Positions 54,031 through 62,863 of a DNA stretch of 64,000 nucleotides are shown one piece after another; position 1 is the first letter of the stretch; the number at the start of each line of letters is the position of its first letter. A program made the translations under genes and the position numbers. The notes below the pieces were generated by a model that was given only the letters and a program-made list of their open reading frames with translations, ran no database searches and was not told where the DNA came from. This stretch comes from Paucidesulfovibrio longus DSM 6739 (GTDB lineage: Bacteria > Desulfobacterota > Desulfovibrionia > Desulfovibrionales > Desulfovibrionaceae). Location: the NCBI RefSeq assembly GCF_000420485.1, contig NZ_ATVA01000019.1, positions 106,074 to 170,073 of the forward strand. The letters run 5' to 3'.

Positions 54031-55551
54031 CTATGATTTGGTTGAATGGAAAAGCGCCTGGCCAAAAAGTTGAAACATGGCAGGAGCCAGTTCCCGGATG
54101 GCCTGGATGTTGATGCTGCGCCTCGGCATGAGGCCCGCGATGCCTGGGGAGTCGATGCCAAGGCCGAAGACCTCGATCTCCGCCAGCCGCGCCGCAGACA
54201 GGGCCTGCTTCGCGGTCTCGTGGTTGTCGGGATCTCCGTCCGTGACGAGCAGCAGAATCTTGCGCTGCTCCCGCAAAGGGACCATCTCCAGGATCGCCCA
54301 CCAGAGCGCCTCGCCCATGGGCGTCTTTCCGCTGGCCGCGATGCTGAACCGCGTATGCACAGGCTGGCCATGCCGAACCAGCGGAGCCACCGTTTGCAGG
54401 TCGTCCTCCCCGTGTCCCGCCGGGAACGCTGTGACCGCCACGTTGATGCCCATGAGCTCCATGGTCCTGGCAAGCACATGGCAAACCTGCCCGGCCATAG
54501 CGATCCGCCTGCGCATGGAGCCGGAACAGTCCAGCAGGAGATGCACGGCGGTGTTCATGGCTGTGCGTTGTCCCTGTCGCAGGAAGATCTTCGAGTCCCG
54601 CGCCGCGAGCCGGTGCAGCCGAGTGGTTGCAACCCTGCCGCGCGACGACGGGACATTGTGACAGGCCAGCTGCGCCTGGAGCTTTCCCTGGAGCCGCGTG
54701 CGCAGAGCCAGGGTGATCCGCCGCGCGGCTTCCAATTGCTCTGCCATGAGCGGGCGCATGCTCTTTCCGGCAATGGTGGCCACCTGAACACGCGCCCCGG
54801 CATGTTCGTCCTTCCCTTGAACGCCCAGCTCCAGGGACTTGCCCAGGATCGCACCGAGTTCGTCCGGCAGCTCCTTTTCCGTGGCCCTGAGCAACCGCTC
54901 CACGCTCGCGGCCTGCGGCTCGGCAGCCGGAAGCGCCTTCGCATTGTGGCCAAGCTCCCGGACAACCGCCCTGGCGGCGTCCAGGCAGGCCTGGGAATCC
55001 GGACAGGAACGCCTGACCTGCTCCAGGATCATTCCGACCCGAACCAGCAGGTCCGGCCAGAAGCGGTCCAGGATATCCCTGTTTTTCCGGACACGCACCG
55101 ACAGTTCCGGCACATCCCAGCTGCGCACGCTCAAGAGCAGCCAGTTCAGCAGCAGAAGGGCCGGATTTTGCTCGTCCGGCTCCGGGCTCCGCTCCAAGAA
55201 CAGATGCCGGATCAGCCAGGTGAAATTCCGACGGCAGCCCGGATACTGGGCCGCCAATCGGTTTTCCACGCGCCAATCCTCGAAGATGTTCCAGATGTGC
55301 TTCTCCAGGGCGGTGAGATCACGCAGACAGTCAAAGTCCGTGTGTCGCAGATGCGCGGCCTCGTGATCGACATAGCCGCGCACCAGCCCCAGGAAGGTGC
55401 GGTCCGCTTCCGCTGGCAGGCTCGGCAGATGGATCACCCCACCGTCCGTCCAGGCCCTGTTGCCGCCGATATGCACCTGAATGCCGTAGGAACGCCCGAG
55501 AGCACTGGCCAGCAGGGGTAAACTGTGCAGGAGGGGATTTGTCCTCGCCAT
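54031..55551 (-). CDS. CobT-like vWA domain protein
   Basis: 506 residues. The C-terminal vWA has an intact MIDAS: DCSGSM 341-346, SGKTPMGEAL and TDGDPDN. The N-terminal region has VDHEAAHLRH, an HExxH motif at 63-67, followed by a helical middle. Similar proteins pair with CobS-like AAA+ ATPases; the AAA gene is two genes upstream in this operon. Not a cobaltochelatase in context: no CobN or cobalamin genes are near. Likely a remodelling partner for a nucleoprotein or membrane substrate. Confidence 0.83.
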   Translation of the reverse strand: MARTNPLLHSLPLLASALGRSYGIQVHIGGNRAWTDGGVIHLPSLPAEADRTFLGLVRGYVDHEAAHLRHTDFDCLRDLTALEKHIWNIFEDWRVENRLAAQYPGCRRNFTWLIRHLFLERSPEPDEQNPALLLLNWLLLSVRSWDVPELSVRVRKNRDILDRFWPDLLVRVGMILEQVRRSCPDSQACLDAARAVVRELGHNAKALPAAEPQAASVERLLRATEKELPDELGAILGKSLELGVQGKDEHAGARVQVATIAGKSMRPLMAEQLEAARRITLALRTRLQGKLQAQLACHNVPSSRGRVATTRLHRLAARDSKIFLRQGQRTAMNTAVHLLLDCSGSMRRRIAMAGQVCHVLARTMELMGINVAVTAFPAGHGEDDLQTVAPLVRHGQPVHTRFSIAASGKTPMGEALWWAILEMVPLREQRKILLLVTDGDPDNHETAKQALSAARLAEIEVFGLGIDSPGIAGLMPRRSINIQAIRELAPAMFQLFGQALFHSTKS

Positions 55552-55560
55552 GACGCCCCC

Positions 55561-56616
55561 CTACCAAAGGCCCAGGCTGTCGAGATGGACCACAGGAGAC
55601 GCCACGGGAGCATGCGCGGTGCTGAACGGCGCTCGCCCCAGGGGAAGCTCGGGAGCGCTTTCCTCGTCATTCTCCTGGCTCGAATCCAGACCCGAATCCA
55701 TATCAGAGACCGGAACGGCGGCATCCAGGGCAGGCAGAAGCGGAGCCTTGAGCAGCCCCTGGAGAATCGCGTCCGGACTCCTGCCGTCCATGACCTTCTG
55801 GCCATGCTCCACAAGCAGGTCGGGATTGCCGAGCAAACAAACCAGTCCCTGAAGCATGACCAATTCCGCGCCATCGATCCTGCCGGATTCCGGAACCCTG
55901 GCCAGGGCCGTCTCGATCAGCTCCGCCACGGGAGCCACCCGAGGCTCCACAAAACTCAGACCGCAGAGCTTGCGCTGGAGGGTGCGCAGCGGCGAAAGCG
56001 CCTTGCGGGTGATCTCGGTTCTGCCCGCATAGCTCTTGTGCCAGGCATCCCTCGCGGCCTTGGCCACCTCGCCGAAGAGCCGCGCGCCCAGACCGCTCAC
56101 TTCCTCATGCAGTCCTACCTGCGCCTCGGCATTCCGATCCTTGCGCGGTGGCGCGACCCGGAAGAGCTGCCAGCTGAAGCCCAGGCGACTGCGCACATGG
56201 TCCGCACTGACCAGTGAACTCGCGATGATTGACTCCCAGCCAGGATTGTCCAGAATCCAGCCGCGCACCGCATCGTCATAGCGGTGCAGGAAGGCCTCTT
56301 TGGCAGACTGGTAATCGTCCGCAATGGCCTGGAGTCCGGCCTGGACCTTTTGCACCGACGCTTCCGGGATGGCCCAGCCTCCCAGGAAACGCACGCCGAT
56401 CCGGTCCAGCATGGTCACGGCCTTGGCCTTGAGCGAGCCGAAAATGCGCAGCTCCGCAGGATCGCAAATGCGCTTGCTGCCAAGCGAAGCCAGCTTTTCC
56501 GGCGGCAGGTCCGCCGTGCCGAAATCCGAGGGCGTGAGCTTCTTGCGGGCCGACCAGATGTTCACGTCCAGACGAACCGCCACCAATTCCTTGAGCACCT
56601 TGATATCCGTGGACAT
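55561..56616 (-). CDS. DUF3150-like protein
   Basis: 351 residues from ATG 56616 with AAAGGAGGA upstream. The layout is that of DUF3150 proteins: VRLDVNIWSARKKLTPSDFG at the start, then a conserved helical core (KAKAVTMLDRIGVRFLGGWAIPE, RYDDAVRGWI). The C-terminal 60 residues are acidic and low-complexity. Function unknown. In the operon it sits between the AAA+ and vWA genes, so the three probably form one complex. Family assignment is from memory of the motif. Confidence 0.65.
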   Translation of the reverse strand: MSTDIKVLKELVAVRLDVNIWSARKKLTPSDFGTADLPPEKLASLGSKRICDPAELRIFGSLKAKAVTMLDRIGVRFLGGWAIPEASVQKVQAGLQAIADDYQSAKEAFLHRYDDAVRGWILDNPGWESIIASSLVSADHVRSRLGFSWQLFRVAPPRKDRNAEAQVGLHEEVSGLGARLFGEVAKAARDAWHKSYAGRTEITRKALSPLRTLQRKLCGLSFVEPRVAPVAELIETALARVPESGRIDGAELVMLQGLVCLLGNPDLLVEHGQKVMDGRSPDAILQGLLKAPLLPALDAAVPVSDMDSGLDSSQENDEESAPELPLGRAPFSTAHAPVASPVVHLDSLGLW

Positions 56617-56675
56617 GGCGTCCTCCTTTGTATTGCTTTCATGTTGAAACCGCCCGGCATGGGCGCAGAAAAGAA

Positions 56676-56703
56676 GAGGGGGAGCCCGAACCGGCTCCCC
56701 CTC
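56676..56703 (-). terminator. perfect 11-bp hairpin between AAA+ and DUF3150-like genes
   Basis: GAGGGGGAGCC (56676-56686) pairs with GGCTCCCCCTC (56693-56703), six-base loop. On the - strand the exit is TTCTTTTCT. It overlaps the AAA+ stop codon. Either an intrinsic attenuator or an RNA-processing stem. Confidence 0.65.
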
Positions 56704-57712
56704 AGGACACGTCTTGGTTTTGCGCCCCTGTGGGGGCGTCCGCCGATGGGAACATGCGCTGGGCCAGCTCATGCAGCATGGAGCGCGTTTCCCGTGTGGC
56801 CCGAAAGCCCAGCGCCCGGTCCAGGGCGTAGCTCACGGGCTGCACCCCTTGATGCGCCAGGGGCTGAAAGCGCAGGGTCAGGTCTGCCCAGCGCAGAAGC
56901 GTCCGTGTAGAAAACGTGACCTCGATGCTCTCGCCGAGCGGGGTCTGCGTGTCTCCGAAGCCGCGAAAAAGCCTGCGCACCTCGCCCGCAAATTCCACCA
57001 TGGTTTCCCGGACCGCCTCGGGAAGCAGGGAAGCGGTTCTGGCAAGCAGGCGCAGCTCCGCCTCCTTTGCCGGGTAATCCACCTCGCAGAGCCAAAACCG
57101 GTCCATGAACGCCAGGTTTTGCCGTAGCGTGCCTTGATAGAGCCCGGTCTCATCCGAGCCGCCGTTGGTGTTGGCCGTGGCCACGAAACGGAACAGGGGA
57201 TGCGGCTTGATGACCTCCCCGCTGTTTTCCGGAATGCAGAGCGGATCGCCGTCCAGAATGCCGTTCAGGCCGGAAAGCGTGGCCGGGTCCAGCAGGTCCA
57301 ATTCGTTGAGCAGAAACAGCCCGCCGAACTTCAAGGCCAGGGCCAATGGACCATACTGGAAGGTCATCCGGCCCTCTTCCAGGCTCAGATGCCCGACCAG
57401 GTCGGTGAACTCCAGCCGCGCATGGCCGGTCACGTCCAGGACCGGGTAGTTCAGTTTGGCCGCCAACTGCCGGATCAGGCTGGTCTTGCCGCTGCCCGTG
57501 GGGCCGAAGACATAGAGCGGATCGGCCTGTTGCATGAACCAGACGATGATCTCCCGCATGGTCTCGTGGAACTGGTAGTCCGGATCAGGATCCGGCGTGT
57601 ACGCGCACGGAGCGGCAAAGCCCTGGATCATGCGCCCCGAAGGCTGCCCGCTGAACACCGTGCCCGCGTCCATTTCCATGACCTGAAGATTCTCAAGCTC
57701 CAGATGCGACAT
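56702..57712 (-). CDS. CobS/MoxR-like AAA+ ATPase
   Basis: 336 residues from ATG 57712 (AGGAG upstream). Walker A GPTGSGKT at 70-77, Walker B-like FLLNE near 133-137 (Asn replaces the usual Asp before Glu), sensor FVATANT, arginine finger region LRQNLAFMDRF. MoxR/CobS ATPases act with vWA partners to remodel targets. The partner here is the CobT-like protein in the same operon. Its start overlaps the nuclease gene end by 20 bases. Confidence 0.9.
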   Translation of the reverse strand: MSHLELENLQVMEMDAGTVFSGQPSGRMIQGFAAPCAYTPDPDPDYQFHETMREIIVWFMQQADPLYVFGPTGSGKTSLIRQLAAKLNYPVLDVTGHARLEFTDLVGHLSLEEGRMTFQYGPLALALKFGGLFLLNELDLLDPATLSGLNGILDGDPLCIPENSGEVIKPHPLFRFVATANTNGGSDETGLYQGTLRQNLAFMDRFWLCEVDYPAKEAELRLLARTASLLPEAVRETMVEFAGEVRRLFRGFGDTQTPLGESIEVTFSTRTLLRWADLTLRFQPLAHQGVQPVSYALDRALGFRATRETRSMLHELAQRMFPSADAPTGAQNQDVS

Positions 57713-58970
57713 GATTGTTCTCCTGTTGTGTTTTGGTTGCGGTTTGCGGATGACGCCCCACGAACAGACGCTCATAGGGGTTGCCCATGTCCGTGCTGCG
57801 GGTCAGAATCCGCTCGCAGATCTCTCCCCCCACCACACTGGTCAGTTCCGCCTGTAATCTGCCACGGTTCAGCGTGGTCCGGCCCGGCATGTTCGACACC
57901 TTGAACCGGTAGTCGCCCGTGCTCAGCCAGCCGCCAGCGGCATCCCGCCTCGCGTACTGTCGGCAAATCCTTTCCTCCATGGCCCGGATCTCCTGCTCCA
58001 GGCTCTTGCGGTTCGCCTTCAGTTCCTCAAGCTGACGGAGCGCGGCGTCCCCCTCCGGGCTATCCACCTGCCGGGAGCTGAACTTCGGGCAGGTCGCCGC
58101 ATGGTCGCACCAGTCGCAGAGCGGGTGAAACCCCTTGGCGTATTCCAGATCACCCAGCCGGATCAGGCCGTTCGCATACTTCCGATGATTATCCCACAAA
58201 TCGCCAGCCAGCCGCAGGGCCAGGGAATGCATGGCCTCATCCGGAAGATACGGACCAAAAGGCCTTGCTTCGGACAGGGAAAGGCAGAGCACCCAGCCCT
58301 CGATATCAACCTGTTCCGGGGATTCCGGGAGCCGGGCGCGGAAAAGACGTGCCGCAAGCTCAGGGAACGTCAGGCCGGAGAAGAGCACATGGCCATCTTC
58401 CGCCCGCAGGTTGAAACAAGGCTGGTTCCAGCAGGACGCGAGCAGACCAAGCTGTCCATAAATCTGCATCTCGTAGGCCGGGTTCAGGGTTTTGGGCAAA
58501 TGCCCGGTGCTCTTGAGCTCCAGAATGCGCACCGCAGGTTGCGCGCCTCCGCGAACCAGGGTGAAATCGAGATGCGCACGGAGCGGAACCGAGCTTTCAC
58601 CCTGCTGAAGGGTGGTTTCAATCTCCAGTTGCGCAATAAACTGCGAACCGTTGGCGCTGAGCGCCTTGCTAATGCCGGTTTCCAGCCAGTGCCCTCGTTG
58701 CAGGATCAATTGGCGTCCCAGGACGCTTTGAACCCGCTGGTCGTCACCGTCCCCAAACCACTCCGCCACCTCCTCCGGGGAGACTCCCGAGCCGGAAGTG
58801 GACTTGTCCGCCACCGCAGCCCGCATGCACTGCATGGCCCTGCCCAGGTCGGACATGCCCACATAGCTTGCGCGTTCTCCCAATTGCGCCTTGGTGTTGC
58901 GTTGGGCATGTGCCAGAAGCCCCCGCGCCATCTGTGCGAGAAGCGCCTGGGCCTTGTGTTCGTTTTGCAT
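57693..58970 (-). CDS. PD-(D/E)XK nuclease, RecB/Cas4-like with Fe-S cysteines
   Basis: 425 residues from ATG 58970 (GGAGGA five bases upstream). Core nuclease residues: HWLE 94-97, HLDF with Asp135, ILELKS with Glu151 and Lys153, and the QI-YGQL helix near 169-173. Cysteines at 48 and 285/288/294 (CDWC...C) match the split four-Cys Fe-S staple of Cas4/AddB-type nucleases. It probably processes DNA ends (5' resection) for the ERF annealing protein encoded just upstream. Long N-terminal extensions in frame lack motifs. Confidence 0.82.
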   Translation of the reverse strand: MQNEHKAQALLAQMARGLLAHAQRNTKAQLGERASYVGMSDLGRAMQCMRAAVADKSTSGSGVSPEEVAEWFGDGDDQRVQSVLGRQLILQRGHWLETGISKALSANGSQFIAQLEIETTLQQGESSVPLRAHLDFTLVRGGAQPAVRILELKSTGHLPKTLNPAYEMQIYGQLGLLASCWNQPCFNLRAEDGHVLFSGLTFPELAARLFRARLPESPEQVDIEGWVLCLSLSEARPFGPYLPDEAMHSLALRLAGDLWDNHRKYANGLIRLGDLEYAKGFHPLCDWCDHAATCPKFSSRQVDSPEGDAALRQLEELKANRKSLEQEIRAMEERICRQYARRDAAGGWLSTGDYRFKVSNMPGRTTLNRGRLQAELTSVVGGEICERILTRSTDMGNPYERLFVGRHPQTATKTQQENNHVASGA

Positions 58971-58986
58971 CGTGTCCTCCAAAACG

Positions 58987-59020
58987 CGGAAGGCCCCTGG
59001 ATTTCTCCAGGAGCCTTCCG
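58987..59020 (-). terminator. intercistronic hairpin between ERF and nuclease genes
   Basis: CGGAAGGC and GCCTTCCG pair as an 8-bp outer stem, with CCTGG/CCAGG inside. On the - strand it is followed by CGTTTTGG and then the nuclease ribosome site. Probably a partial terminator or processing stem. Confidence 0.55.
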
Positions 59021-59055
59021 CTGGCGATGATGGTCGAATGAATGTCCGGAAACGG

Positions 59056-59673
59056 TCAGGCCGCATTAGTCGCATACCGCCACCAGACCTTGCGTTCCGG
59101 ATCCCAGCGGAAGCCCGCCTGTTTGAGCATTTCGCGCTTGTTGCGGGTGTCTCCCGTGGCCGTGATGCACTCCCGCCCGTCCTGGGCCGCAACGCTCTGG
59201 TACTGGACACCGTCGAGTCGCGGCAGGGCCTGCAACGGCGCGGCTGGCTTGGACTGCGCCTTTTGGGGCATGGCCCCCTGCGCGTCGTCGTCCTGTTCCG
59301 TCACCAGCCCCACTAGGGTCGAAAGCGCATAGCGCCTCGCATAGGTCAGGGCGGAGCCGTAGCCTTGCGGATCGGCCTTGGGCAGCGGCATGACCATCAT
59401 GGACGACTGCCATTCACCAGACTCCGCATGGACCAGCTTGGTCACGAGACCGAGATGCCCGGTCTCCGCCGGAACAGGGTATTGCGCCACCCACACGCCC
59501 TGCACAAGCAGCGCCTCGCGGCAGGTGTCCATGACGGAATTCAGGGTTGCGTAGCGGCTTTTGGTGAACGGATTCTCCCGGTCCTTCTGCGCATGCGGAA
59601 GCGCTTGCTGGACCTGGAGCATAGCCTTGGCCAAATTGGTGATCTCTGGGGAATGGAAACTTTGCACCTGCAT
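59056..59673 (-). CDS. ERF-family single-strand annealing protein
   Basis: 205 residues. Residues about 10-130 fit the ERF superfamily: ENPFTKSRYATLNSV at the start and GSALTYARRYALSTLVGL at 106-123. The C-terminal tail has a KREMLKQAGFRWDPERKVWWR motif, seen in some recombination proteins. ERF proteins anneal ssDNA in phage and island recombination; a Cas4-like nuclease follows, a classic recombinase/exonuclease pair. First gene of the cassette. Confidence 0.87.
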   Translation of the reverse strand: MQVQSFHSPEITNLAKAMLQVQQALPHAQKDRENPFTKSRYATLNSVMDTCREALLVQGVWVAQYPVPAETGHLGLVTKLVHAESGEWQSSMMVMPLPKADPQGYGSALTYARRYALSTLVGLVTEQDDDAQGAMPQKAQSKPAAPLQALPRLDGVQYQSVAAQDGRECITATGDTRNKREMLKQAGFRWDPERKVWWRYATNAA

Positions 59674-59884
59674 ACTCCCTCCTTTAATACTGATTGGCTG
59701 AGCGCTGACAACACGCGCCAGCTGAGAAAAAGCCTGTGATTCAAGGAGATAATATATAGGTGAAATGGGTTGAAATGCGATTTTTGTTCACAAAGCCAAT
59801 AGGCTAGAGCACCAAATTCCTAATCATGTGTTGAGTTCTGTATCAGCTCGTATGCTCTTTCGGGAGGAATCATGCTTGCCATTT
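59674..59884. promoter_or_regulatory. AT-rich promoter region of the ERF-led cassette
   Basis: On the - strand the region contains TATATATTATC upstream of the ERF start, a plausible -10, after an AT-rich segment. No strong -35 is clear. The ERF gene also borders a convergent-free gap from the unknown gene at 59.9 kb. Confidence 0.4.
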
Positions 59885-60541
59885 TTATACATCTTCAGTG
59901 GAGAAATTTTCATACGCTCGATGGTGAACGCATTGCTTGATGATCATGGCTTCCAACAGTCTTTCGTCCTTGGGGCCAAGATCAGCGGGGGATTCCACAT
60001 TACGCTTGTCGAGGAAGGACGCAAAATCAAACAGGATACCTTCCAAAAGGATTTCACTGAACGCCGGAAATCCTGCACCAGAAAAACAGCAGAAATCATC
60101 ATATTTGAGCAACCGAGAGATAAAGACGAATCCCGAAGAGGCTGAACGAGATAACCCAACGTCAATGACCTCCTCAACAAGCCCTTCCCTGAGAAGATCG
60201 GTGCATTTAAGACGATGATTTCCTATGCTCTCAACGCCAAATACGCTAAATACATTTCTTCGCATTCCTGAAAGCAGAGAAAGATGATCCGCATTCTCAG
60301 CTGAAAAAGTATCTACAATGGATTTTCCTTTTTCTGGCCAGGAATAAATCAAGTAATCTGTGAACATGTCAGTGCAAGCTTCATGAGGAAAGAAGATTTT
60401 CTTCTTCTTGTATAAGCCAATAGAGCGAGCACATGGAACGTATTCCTTCTTGTGAACCTGCTCGAAAAGGTCACTGTGAAAATCCTTGAGTGCGGATTTC
60501 GTCGCTTGATAGCGCTGAATAGTTTTGTCGAGGAAAAGCAT
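59885..60541 (-). CDS. protein of unknown function
   Basis: 218 residues, AT-richer than the cassette to its left. No signal peptide or TM. YKKKKIFFPHEACTDMFTDYLIYSW and the Phe-rich FVFISRLLKYDDFCCFSGAGF are notable, but no family is recognised. It lies 15 bases after the next small gene and downstream of the DUF262-HNH gene on the same strand, so may belong to the same defence-like unit. Confidence 0.55.
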   Translation of the reverse strand: MLFLDKTIQRYQATKSALKDFHSDLFEQVHKKEYVPCARSIGLYKKKKIFFPHEACTDMFTDYLIYSWPEKGKSIVDTFSAENADHLSLLSGMRRNVFSVFGVESIGNHRLKCTDLLREGLVEEVIDVGLSRSASSGFVFISRLLKYDDFCCFSGAGFPAFSEILLEGILFDFASFLDKRNVESPADLGPKDERLLEAMIIKQCVHHRAYENFSTEDV

Positions 60542-60556
60542 AGTATTTTGCCGTTC

Positions 60557-60904
60557 TCAAAAATAATCTTCGCGCTCGACAGGACCGCTCATCGTGTCAA
60601 ACACTTCGGAGCAAATCTCGATATCGAAGAATTCCCGTAACAGCTTCCGGTTCAGCGTCTTGGGCCAGTAGTCGCCGCTTGTGTCCCAGCCGCTGAGTTC
60701 CGTCTCAAGAATCTTCTTGGCGCTCTTGAGGATGAATTCCAGGGCATCCCCGTTGTCGTCATAGATCGGCGTCAGGTAGCAGGTCTTGTCATCCTGAAGC
60801 TCATCCATGGTCATCTTGCGGCCCGTGCCAGGAAGGCTGTTGATCCAGTCCAGGTAGGGTTGTTTAGGCTTGAAAACGGCAAGCATCCGGTTGATCGTCT
60901 TCAT
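60557..60904 (-). CDS. small protein of unknown function
   Basis: 115 residues, acidic; NSLPGTGRKMTMDELQDDKTCYLTPIYDD and a YWPKTLNRKLLREFFDIEI helix. No motif recognised. Located between the DUF262-HNH gene (28 bases upstream) and the 218-residue unknown gene, same strand. Possibly an accessory or antidote-like gene; that is only a guess from position. Confidence 0.55.
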   Translation of the reverse strand: MKTINRMLAVFKPKQPYLDWINSLPGTGRKMTMDELQDDKTCYLTPIYDDNGDALEFILKSAKKILETELSGWDTSGDYWPKTLNRKLLREFFDIEICSEVFDTMSGPVEREDYF

Positions 60905-60931
60905 TCGGAATACACTTCAGCCCGAGTGGGG

Positions 60932-62725
60932 TTACAGGGTTGAGTAATAGTTCTTGATTTTCATGGACATTAAATTTCTGCGTTCAGCCAAAAACGTTTT
61001 GTAGTCTGTGTGTTCCATTTGCAGTGTGCTATCAGGAATGCAGTTTGTCGAAAGATTGTCTCTCAACTGGCTCTCGTCACAAATAGCTCCTACTCTTAGA
61101 CATTGGTCAGCACATTGCTTTAATATATCCGCAAAGTATTCCTTGGGAGATTTATTGCCGACCTTGATGTTGATTTCACTCTGGGTATAGGCAAAGTTGG
61201 CGATCTGATTGTACTCTCCGCGTTTCATGCCGTTCTTCTTGAGGTAGTCTTTGGGAAAAATGTGATGAATGTCTCCCCGGTGAGCTATCAGGTCACGCAC
61301 AGTGATCTCTTTCGAGAGCAACCCCCTGTCTCCTAGTTTGACCTGGGCGGCCCAGTATATCTTGAGGTAGGGGCTGTTCGTGGAAGCCTTCTCAAGCTCT
61401 TGGACAAGACCGAATTCCCAGAACGAATCAGATAGCTCAGCTTTCTCCGTCTGCTCAAGGCAGTCGACAAACCCACCACCCCGGGCGCGCTTGATGTCGG
61501 AATCGAACCGGCTCTCGAATGAACCTGAGTACCGGGAGGTAAGAAGGGAAAGAACGAACCACCGCCGGACCAGCTTCTCGATTACCGCCGGGTCATACTT
61601 TTCCATTCTCAGCTTGAGGTAGAGGGCATACGCAAAGTTCAAGGCGTTCTGAGATCGAATCATGTGCGGGGCAATGAACCCGGCCGACCGGATGATCATC
61701 AGAAAGCGCTGGAAATGGGTCTCGTTGATGAAGCTCATGACCCCATCCCCCAGCGTCTTGAAGGATGCCTCGGCGATTTCATCCTCGTACTGGCGTGTCT
61801 CAAAATTCCTTCCCGAAAGCAGGCTCACCAAGTCGGCGAGTTTGCCGCGCTCAAAGGCGGACACGCAGGCCACACGAAGAACATCCGTATAGGACGGATC
61901 GTAAAGGTCCTCATTCTCGTTCTTGAGCCAGGACATCTTTCGGAACCAGTCCGTGGCCGCAAAGGCAGTATCCCGTTCCGCGAGCTGAGAATGGAAGTCC
62001 GGGGCCACAGCCAGCTGGCAGAAATAGTCAATGGCCTTACGCAGAATCGGTCCGCCATACTGGTCGCTGGCGGCAATCTTGGACATGGCGAAATCGGCCT
62101 GGTTCAGTACAACGCCCTTGGAGTTGATGCGGATGAAAATCTCCGTCACCGTTTCGATGTCCAGTTCGTGGGCGAGCTCTATGAAGCCGATCTGATTGTT
62201 CCGCAGTGACTGGAGGTTGGTCAGTGTCTGAAGGACTTCCCCCTTGTCGGCTCCCGAGTTCTTGGCGCAGTAGTCCTCGTAGACGTCCACGGGGAATGTG
62301 GAGCGGCACAGAATGGACGAGACATCGGGAATCCAGGATACGTCCTTGCCGATGGCGGGGTTCAAAACCTCGAATTTCCTTTCCAGCGGGTTGAAGGCTA
62401 TCCGTATCCTTACGAACTGGTAGTCCTTGGTGAGTACCTTCTGCCCCAGCACCGCCGCCATGAGGGCGGTAACGCGCTGCTGTCCGTCGATGAGGACCTT
62501 CTTGCCTTCGGATATGGAGCCATCCTTGAGGCGCACGTTTGGGTTGCGCCAAGCGATGAGGTAACCCACGGGGTATCCGTTGTAGAAGGAGTCAAGCAGG
62601 TCTCGGACATTGGCGGCGTCCCAGACAAAGGGGCGCTGGATCTCGGGGATGGCGATTTCACAAGCCTTGACCCAGGCCAGGATGGTTTCGACAGAATGGC
62701 TGTTTACGGAATAACAAGGGGGCAT
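60932..62725 (-). CDS. DUF262-HNH protein (single-chain GmrSD-like)
   Basis: 597 residues. The N-terminus has [15 protein letters not shown] (29-40) and [10 protein letters not shown] (79-88), the DUF262 ParB-like signature including DGQQR. Near the C-terminus, [14 protein letters not shown] (about 486-499) followed by [20 protein letters not shown] is the DUF1524-type HNH nuclease motif. GmrS and GmrD halves occur fused in many type IV restriction enzymes, which cut modified phage DNA. That activity is inferred from the family. Defence context: DNA methylase remnant next door. Confidence 0.83.
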   Translation of the reverse strand: MPPCYSVNSHSVETILAWVKACEIAIPEIQRPFVWDAANVRDLLDSFYNGYPVGYLIAWRNPNVRLKDGSISEGKKVLIDGQQRVTALMAAVLGQKVLTKDYQFVRIRIAFNPLERKFEVLNPAIGKDVSWIPDVSSILCRSTFPVDVYEDYCAKNSGADKGEVLQTLTNLQSLRNNQIGFIELAHELDIETVTEIFIRINSKGVVLNQADFAMSKIAASDQYGGPILRKAIDYFCQLAVAPDFHSQLAERDTAFAATDWFRKMSWLKNENEDLYDPSYTDVLRVACVSAFERGKLADLVSLLSGRNFETRQYEDEIAEASFKTLGDGVMSFINETHFQRFLMIIRSAGFIAPHMIRSQNALNFAYALYLKLRMEKYDPAVIEKLVRRWFVLSLLTSRYSGSFESRFDSDIKRARGGGFVDCLEQTEKAELSDSFWEFGLVQELEKASTNSPYLKIYWAAQVKLGDRGLLSKEITVRDLIAHRGDIHHIFPKDYLKKNGMKRGEYNQIANFAYTQSEINIKVGNKSPKEYFADILKQCADQCLRVGAICDESQLRDNLSTNCIPDSTLQMEHTDYKTFLAERRNLMSMKIKNYYSTL

Positions 62726-62863
62726 AAACCAACCTCAATTGGTGATCTTTCTTGTGTTATCTAGTTGTTGAAATGATAGAGAACTATTTGAGTTTTCGTT
62801 GTTTCAAACATAATGACCGCCATCTGCGTCGTAGTGTTGAGAAATCAGTGGCATTGATTTTTA

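Noticed and set aside
54031..57712. Cobaltochelatase CobS/CobT for vitamin B12.
   Set aside because: No CobN or other cobalamin genes nearby, and the pair sits with nuclease and ERF genes on an island; the similarity is to the AAA+/vWA architecture only.
45451..59673. A prophage.
   Set aside because: Integrase, ERF and nuclease could be phage-derived, but no capsid, portal, terminase or lysis gene is seen in the window.
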